A stretch of DNA of 9,905 nt, from NCBI GenBank assembly GCA_018828825.1, contig JAHJUV010000005.1, positions 1 to 9,905 of the forward strand, in the 5' to 3' direction. The position numbers and the translations under genes were made by a program. The notes under the pieces are model-generated. The model saw only the letters and a list, made by a program, of their open reading frames with translations. It made no database searches and was not told the origin of the DNA. Source of the DNA: Planctomycetota bacterium (lineage in GTDB: Bacteria; Planctomycetota; Phycisphaerae; Sedimentisphaerales; UBA12454). Positions 5,182-9,905 of this stretch are shown here, one piece after another. Every line of letters starts with the position of its first letter. Position 1 is the stretch's first letter.

Positions 5182-6462
5182 ATGAACGTATTATTGCTCG
5201 GAAACGGCGGACGTGAACATGCAATAGCTTGGAAACTGGCACAATCCAGGGAGCTTAAAAAACTCTTCATAGCTCCGGGCAACCCGGGAACCGCTAAATG
5301 CGGCGTAAATGTCGATATTAAAGCCGATGATTACGTTCAACTTTTAGGTTTTGCCAAAGACAATAAGGTCGGCCTTGCCGTTATCGGGCCGGAAGACCCG
5401 CTGGCAGCAGGAATCGTCGAGCGGTTTGAAAAATCGGGGATAAAGGCTTTCGGGCCAAGCGGAGCGGCAGCACAGCTCGAAGCGGACAAGGCCTTTTCAA
5501 AACAGATTATGAAGACAAACGCGATACCCACCGCCGAGAGCCGAACATTCGACAATTTTCAGGATGCCAAGACTTATATCGCCAGCAGAGATGAAGCGGT
5601 AGTGATAAAGGCCGCCGGTCTTGCCAAAGGAAAAGGAGTGTTCGTCTGCGATGAGCCTTGTGAGGGAATTATCGCGGCTGAAAAAATTATGGAAAGGAAA
5701 ATATTCGGAAAGGCCGGCGAAAAAATTATAGTCGAAGATAAACTGCTCGGGCAGGAAGCATCGATACTTGCATTTGTCGACGGGAGAAATATATATGTTC
5801 TCGAAAGCTCGCAGGACCATAAGGCAATCGGCGACGGCGACACAGGGCCGAACACCGGCGGGATGGGAGCGTACAGCCCGGCTCCGATTGTTACGGATAA
5901 ACTTATGGACCAGATTACAAAGGAAATACTCGTGCCGACCGTCGATGGTATGAACAGAAACGGCACTCCTTACAAAGGTATCCTTTACGCAGGAATTATG
6001 ATTACACAGGGCGGGCCGCGGGTACTCGAATTCAATGTGCGGTTCGGCGACCCGGAAACCCAGCCGATACTCGCAAGACTCAAAAGCGATTTGCTCGAAG
6101 CGATGCTGGCAACCTGCGACGGAACTCTCGATAAAATCACGCTCGAATGGGACGACCGGGCCGCGGTGTGCGTTGTTATGGCGTCAGGCGGATACCCGGA
6201 CGATTACGAAAAAGGCAAAGTCATCACCGGCATCGAAGAGGCAGAAGCTATAAAAGATGTGGTCGTATTCCACGCCGGAACCGCTGAGAAAAACGGTCAA
6301 ATTGTAACCTCAGGCGGAAGAGTTCTCGGCGTAACGGCACTGGGGGACAAAATCGCCGACGCACAGGCCAAGGCATACGAGGCTGCGGAAAAAATAAAAT
6401 TTGAAAAAGCTTATTACAGAAAAGACATAGGCGATAAAGCAATAAAGAAATCGAAGATTTAA
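5182..6462 (+). CDS. purD: Phosphoribosylamine--glycine ligase (GAR synthetase)
   Basis: This 426-residue cytoplasmic ATP-grasp enzyme joins glycine to 5-phosphoribosylamine, the second step of de novo purine synthesis. The N domain has GNGGREHA (7-14) and GPEDPL (69-74). The ATP-grasp core has VIKAAGLAKGKGV (141-153), the QDHKAIGDGDTGPNTGG block (211-227) and EFNVRFGDPETQ (283-294), which carries metal and ATP ligands. The C-terminal domain shows VVMASGGYPDDYEKG (331-345). Length is typical and no key motif is missing. The start is forced: the frame has a stop at 5161-5163, and ATG 5182 precedes the conserved NVLLLGNGG. That ATG has no good Shine-Dalgarno and overlaps the right arm of the inverted-repeat element, so its translation is probably unusual. 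The AsmA-like gene follows after 48 bases, likely on the same transcript. Confidence 0.96.
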   Translation: MNVLLLGNGGREHAIAWKLAQSRELKKLFIAPGNPGTAKCGVNVDIKADDYVQLLGFAKDNKVGLAVIGPEDPLAAGIVERFEKSGIKAFGPSGAAAQLEADKAFSKQIMKTNAIPTAESRTFDNFQDAKTYIASRDEAVVIKAAGLAKGKGVFVCDEPCEGIIAAEKIMERKIFGKAGEKIIVEDKLLGQEASILAFVDGRNIYVLESSQDHKAIGDGDTGPNTGGMGAYSPAPIVTDKLMDQITKEILVPTVDGMNRNGTPYKGILYAGIMITQGGPRVLEFNVRFGDPETQPILARLKSDLLEAMLATCDGTLDKITLEWDDRAAVCVVMASGGYPDDYEKGKVITGIEEAEAIKDVVVFHAGTAEKNGQIVTSGGRVLGVTALGDKIADAQAKAYEAAEKIKFEKAYYRKDIGDKAIKKSKI

Positions 6463-6468
6463 GACTTG

Positions 6469-6486
6469 TCCCCGCGAAAGCGGGGA
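6469..6486. repeat. Perfect GNRA-capped hairpin between purD and the AsmA-like gene
   Basis: TCCCCGC (6469-6475) and GCGGGGA (6480-6486) form a perfect 7-bp stem with a GAAA loop. The 'CCCCGCGAAAGCGGGG' core is a widespread intergenic repeat type. It has no following T-run, so it should not terminate transcription. In an mRNA it could protect the 3' end of purD or set the purD/AsmA ratio. It overlaps the upstream part of the AsmA-like open frame, which argues against the earlier TTG start there. Confidence 0.7.
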
Positions 6487-6510
6487 TTGAAAATTCGAGG
6501 AACCGGGAAT

Positions 6511-9500
6511 TTGTTAAAAAAAGACAAGAAAATCATACGACTAATCATATTAATTATTGTCGCTGTTTTTATGTGGTTTCTCTATAACTGGGGCGGAAAT
6601 CTGTTAAGGCCTATCGCCATACGTCAAATCAAGCAGCTTACAGGGGCAAGGGTCGATATTGATTCTGTCGTGTTTCGCTTTAACGGGAGAATAAGCTTTA
6701 AGAATATACGCATCGGGCCATTACTGAAAACAACGCCGGACAATGCGATACTGACCGCGAAAAAACTTGACGCGTATTTCGCACCGACAAGTTTTCTCAA
6801 ATTCAAGCCGCAGCTTAAGAGCCTTAGGATTGAGGATTTCAGTCTTAATATCCAATACAACAGCGACGAAAAACAATGGAACGTCGCAGTTCTGAAACCG
6901 CCACGCAAAGGCAAAGGCGAATTTCTGCCGGAACTTAAATTCAAACACGGCGAGATAAAATTCACACAAGTCAATAAAGGTATAGAAGCTGAAACCATCG
7001 CCTGTAATATCAAAGGCGGCAATGCCAGGACAACCAGCGAGGATGGAAACTATCTTTTCACCATAACCGAAGCCGGTCTAAAGGAAAAAGCAGGAAACAG
7101 AGTATCAATCAAATGGACAAAAAAAGAAACACAGGAAATTGAACTCGAAGGCTATCTGCCAAGACTCGATATGACATTGTTCGGCAGCAAATGCAATATA
7201 AACGGCTTTTATTCAAAAATCACCTCGGACAAGGAAAAAATAGCTTTTAAACAGGGCCTTATCGCTATCGGGCCGCAGACCGTTATCGACGTTAACGGAA
7301 CTGTAAGAAACTTCGCAGACCCGGAATTCGTATTCGGCGTGAGGATGAAAAATCTGAATGTCCGTCGGGACCCTGCCGATAACTGTTTTGCGCACGGAAG
7401 CAGAATCTTCGAAAGCTTTATTCCCCTGCTACAGGTATTTTTCGACAACTTCGACCCGCAGGGACTGCTGGACCTCAATGTTGTCCTGACCGGAAAGGCG
7501 ACGCAAATCGCCAAAACGCAGTGCAGGGGGTACCTCAACTGCAAAGATGTCTCTATGAGATATTTCGATTTCCCATATCTGGTCGAACACATGGCAGGAA
7601 GAATAGACGTAACCGAAACCAGTATGACTATGAAAGACCTCAAAGCTTCGCACGGCAAAGTCGATATCACAATGAACGGCTACTGCGATGGGTTCGGCGA
7701 GACGATGGACAGCAATGTCGTGCTTTCGAGCAATAATATGCTGCTCGACGAGGACTTGTACGCCGCCCTGCTTGAGAACCATAAAAAGCTTTGGTACATC
7801 TTCTCGCCGTCGGGAATGGTTTCGGGCGATTTTATCTATGCCGCCAAACCACCGAACACCAGAATATTCCGGCTGTACGCGGATTTGCTCGACGTCTCGA
7901 TTATGTGCCAGTATTTTCCGTATCCGGTAACAGGAATCACAGGAAAAATCGGCGTTGACGGCGGATTGATAGAATTAAAAGATGTCATAAGTCAGCGAGA
8001 CGGCGGAACCATTAAAATGCAGGGAAGAATCACCGAAGCCGATACGCCAAACCCGGAATACGATTTCAAAATTCAGGCCAATGATATAGCCATTGATAAC
8101 AAACTTATAGGCGCCTTTCCGCAGGAACAGAAAAAATTCTTCAGCAATTTCGAGATACAGGCAGAAGGCGATGCGGATATTAATATTCATTCTATCGACA
8201 ACAATGAAATGCCGATTGATTACCTGGCAAAGCTTAATATAAGAGGCGATTTAATAAAACATCCTATGCTGTCGCAGCCGCTGAAAAACGTCATACTCGA
8301 CGCAAACCTGACGCCGCTGACGCTCGAGGTAAAAAACTTCAGCGCCGATTTCAACCAAAGCCCCATCAACGCTACGGGAACTATATGGACCGGCTCGGCC
8401 GCAGAACCACTCGGGTACTGTATGAAACTGACCGCTTCCAAACTATCGCTCGACAGCAATACAATCAAACCCTTTCTCGGCGAGGGCAGTGTAAAAATGC
8501 TCGAAGATTTTCAATTTGCGGGAAATGTAAATCTCGACGCTGTTATAGGCAAAAACGCCAGGATAAAATGCCCTGAATATCAAATCACTGTCGATTGTCT
8601 CGGCAACGCAGTATTCTTAAATAAACTAAATATGCCGCTGAAAAATATCACCGGGAAAATAATCATCAGCCCGGAAAATATCGAACTTCGCGAACTGTCC
8701 GCTACCCCCGCCGGCAGGATTCAATTCGACAGTCCGTCCAGAATTACTCTGAACGGAAAAATAAAAATGGCTCAGCAGCAGGTCGATTCCGCCCAGCTTA
8801 AACTCACCGGAACTGACATAAATTTCGACCCGGGATTTACCGCTGTCCTGGGAAAAGCGGAAAATTACTATACCAAACTTGCACCGGCAGGAAAATTCGA
8901 CCTGAATTTTGATGATGTAAAACTCTATAAAAATGATAAGGGCGACAAAATACTCGACCTTAAAGGTACTGCCCTATTCAAAAACTGTTCTGTCGGACGG
9001 GCAAAACCGATTTCCAATATATACGCGATGCTCAACGTAGATACCAGATACCGCATCGGCAAAGGGATGGAATACTCTAAACTGCTTCTCGATGTTCAGA
9101 GCCTTTCGTTCAAGGACAGACCGATTGAAAATCTGAAACTGTCGATTCCTTACGACAGCAACGACCCGAAAATAATCATCAAGGGATTTGTGGGAGACTG
9201 CCTCGGCGGAAAAATCTCCGGAGATGCCATATTCGAAACCGACAGCAATGGCACTTTTTCAAATTACCAGATTGACATAGCCCTTATAGATGTCGGGACC
9301 GAAAAATTTGTCTCGCCCCGTTCGGCAATAGAGAAAGATACCGGCGGAGCGATAAACGGCGAACTGCACGTACTCGGCGACTTCAAAAAACCGCAGCAGG
9401 CGAGAGGCAGACTCCTCTTCCAGGCCACCGGCATTAAACCCAGACAAACGGGAATTGTGTCGCAAATAAGAACTGCTATATTCGAATCGGCCAAAAAAGA

Positions 9501-9819
9501 CCTTGCGTTCGATAATATAAAAGTCCAGGCGTTTGTAAAAGGAAACTTACTGCAAATAACGAGGTTCGACCTCTACGGCCCTACCGCATCGATGAGGGGG
9601 ACGGGAACTTACGAGCCCGCGACAGATTCGATAAATATCAGCTTCACAGCTTACAGCGCCGCGGGCAAAGAAGAGCCAGGATTTTTCGAATCACTTACCG
9701 CCGGATTCGGGCCGGCGTTTTTGAAGGTCGAAATGACCGGAAAACTCGAAAATCCGCAAATCAAGGTCGAACCGTTGCCGATTTTCAAAAAATCACTCGA
9801 AATAATCGGAACAAGATAA
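6511..9819 (+). CDS. AsmA-like envelope protein, single-span, very long
   Basis: The protein has 1102 residues from TTG 6511. One membrane segment lies at about 9-27 (IRLIILIIVAVFMWFLYNW), preceded by lysines, so the body should lie in the periplasm. The next region (NLLRPIAIRQIKQLTGARVDIDSVVF...ISFKNIRIG, then LRIEDFSLNI) is the typical AsmA/TamB-type N-terminus. The rest is repetitive beta-strand sequence, and the last 250 residues (GGAINGELHVLGDF..., FDLYGPTASMRGTGTYEP) resemble the AsmA-like C-terminal region. Relatives such as YhdP and TamB are thought to be bridge-like conduits for phospholipids between the membranes; that role here is inference. The open frame extends to TTG 6466, but this lacks a ribosome site and would translate the repeat hairpin. 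GAGGAA at 6497-6502 sits eight bases before TTG 6511, which I prefer. It is probably cotranscribed with purD and is separated from the thiamin-type leader that follows. Confidence 0.82.
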   Translation: MLKKDKKIIRLIILIIVAVFMWFLYNWGGNLLRPIAIRQIKQLTGARVDIDSVVFRFNGRISFKNIRIGPLLKTTPDNAILTAKKLDAYFAPTSFLKFKPQLKSLRIEDFSLNIQYNSDEKQWNVAVLKPPRKGKGEFLPELKFKHGEIKFTQVNKGIEAETIACNIKGGNARTTSEDGNYLFTITEAGLKEKAGNRVSIKWTKKETQEIELEGYLPRLDMTLFGSKCNINGFYSKITSDKEKIAFKQGLIAIGPQTVIDVNGTVRNFADPEFVFGVRMKNLNVRRDPADNCFAHGSRIFESFIPLLQVFFDNFDPQGLLDLNVVLTGKATQIAKTQCRGYLNCKDVSMRYFDFPYLVEHMAGRIDVTETSMTMKDLKASHGKVDITMNGYCDGFGETMDSNVVLSSNNMLLDEDLYAALLENHKKLWYIFSPSGMVSGDFIYAAKPPNTRIFRLYADLLDVSIMCQYFPYPVTGITGKIGVDGGLIELKDVISQRDGGTIKMQGRITEADTPNPEYDFKIQANDIAIDNKLIGAFPQEQKKFFSNFEIQAEGDADINIHSIDNNEMPIDYLAKLNIRGDLIKHPMLSQPLKNVILDANLTPLTLEVKNFSADFNQSPINATGTIWTGSAAEPLGYCMKLTASKLSLDSNTIKPFLGEGSVKMLEDFQFAGNVNLDAVIGKNARIKCPEYQITVDCLGNAVFLNKLNMPLKNITGKIIISPENIELRELSATPAGRIQFDSPSRITLNGKIKMAQQQVDSAQLKLTGTDINFDPGFTAVLGKAENYYTKLAPAGKFDLNFDDVKLYKNDKGDKILDLKGTALFKNCSVGRAKPISNIYAMLNVDTRYRIGKGMEYSKLLLDVQSLSFKDRPIENLKLSIPYDSNDPKIIIKGFVGDCLGGKISGDAIFETDSNGTFSNYQIDIALIDVGTEKFVSPRSAIEKDTGGAINGELHVLGDFKKPQQARGRLLFQATGIKPRQTGIVSQIRTAIFESAKKDLAFDNIKVQAFVKGNLLQITRFDLYGPTASMRGTGTYEPATDSINISFTAYSAAGKEEPGFFESLTAGFGPAFLKVEMTGKLENPQIKVEPLPIFKKSLEIIGTR

Positions 9820-9825
9820 AAAACC

Positions 9826-9854
9826 TTGACCGGCCGAAAAACCGGTAATATACT
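9826..9854 (+). promoter_or_regulatory. Strong sigma-70-type promoter before the TPP riboswitch
   Basis: TTGACC (9826-9831) and TATACT (9849-9854) each match five of six consensus bases, with a 17-base spacer. Predicted initiation near 9861 is directly at the start of the riboswitch-like sequence. The spacer contains an inverted repeat, ACCGG (9829-9833, overlapping the -35) and CCGGT (9842-9846), which could be chance or an operator. It is the best promoter in the window, seven bases after the AsmA-like stop. Confidence 0.7.
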
Positions 9855-9861
9855 CATTTTT

Positions 9862-9905
9862 GCAGGGGTGCCCGTGCGCTTTCTTGCGAAAGCAAGAGCG
9901 GGGGC
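9862..9905 (+). promoter_or_regulatory. TPP (THI-box) riboswitch, 5' part, truncated by the window end
   Basis: GGGGTGCCC (9865-9873) matches the conserved 5' strand of the thiamin pyrophosphate riboswitch. It is followed by an extended P3 arm: CCC (9871-9873) with GGG (9901-9903), CGC with GCG, and TCTTGC (9881-9886 region) with GCAAGA around a GAAA loop. The sequence stops at GGGGGC, exactly where the family continues with TGAGA, the pyrimidine-sensing strand. The second half (P4/P5) is outside the window. A thiamin synthesis or transport gene, such as thiC, should follow. The promoter immediately upstream fits a riboswitch leader. Confidence 0.7.

Noticed and set aside
6469..6486. Hairpin after purD as a Rho-independent terminator
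   Set aside because: The stem is strong but is followed by TTGAAAATTCG rather than a T-tract, and the next gene starts 25 bases later without an obvious promoter.
9829..9846. ACCGG...CCGGT hairpin as a terminator of the AsmA-like gene
   Set aside because: The stem is only five base pairs with an eight-base loop and no T-run follows. It lies between -35 and -10 hexamers, so a promoter-spacer feature is more likely.

Overview
The window is chromosomal DNA from a Gram-negative-type bacterium. My best guess is a planctomycete of the Phycisphaerae/Sedimentisphaerales kind. This rests on the gene types (DUF1573 protein, DUF6941-like protein, a very long AsmA-like protein, MltA), moderate GC, dense coding broken by many palindromic intergenic repeats, and no phage or plasmid genes. 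No rRNA or other decisive marker is present, so this is inference. MltA and AsmA-like proteins do indicate a peptidoglycan wall and an outer membrane.

Layout. 1-552 carries no gene. It starts with a 109-bp palindromic repeat (4-112), then AT-rich DNA, a short hairpin (374-400), a candidate promoter (422-449) and a GC-rich hairpin. 553-2193 (+) encodes an unusually long UDP-glucose/UDP-HexNAc dehydrogenase-family enzyme. A minus-strand operon then runs from 4903 to 2221: DUF1573 surface protein (GTG start), MltA-type lytic transglycosylase, DUF6941-like protein. Gaps of 51 and 31 bases suggest one transcript, with a candidate promoter at 4951-4979. Divergently, purD (5182-6462) and a 1102-residue AsmA-like protein (6511-9819) run on the plus strand. 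The last 80 bases hold a near-consensus promoter (TTGACC-17-TATACT) and the first part of what looks like a TPP riboswitch, cut by the window edge. A thiamin gene, plausibly thiC, is expected next.

Most notable observation. The purD start codon sits at the edge of a roughly 106-bp element with 12-14-bp terminal inverted repeats (5075-5088 and 5170-5183), flanked by a direct repeat ATGAA (5071-5075 and 5182-5186). Removing the element and one ATGAA restores a normal GAGGT-N5-ATG translation start for purD. This looks like a MITE-like insertion exactly into the purD start codon. It left the original Shine-Dalgarno driving a 13-codon ORF, and purD with no good ribosome site and a start inside a hairpin arm. 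A third, imperfect copy of the arm (5105-5118) would allow two alternative hairpins, so translational control of purD is possible.

How the genes relate. The dehydrogenase would make uronic-acid-type sugar nucleotides for surface polysaccharide. The minus-strand operon and the AsmA-like protein concern the envelope. PurD lies on the path to AIR, the intermediate that ThiC converts to the thiamin pyrimidine, so purD next to a TPP-controlled gene makes metabolic sense, though this may be coincidence.
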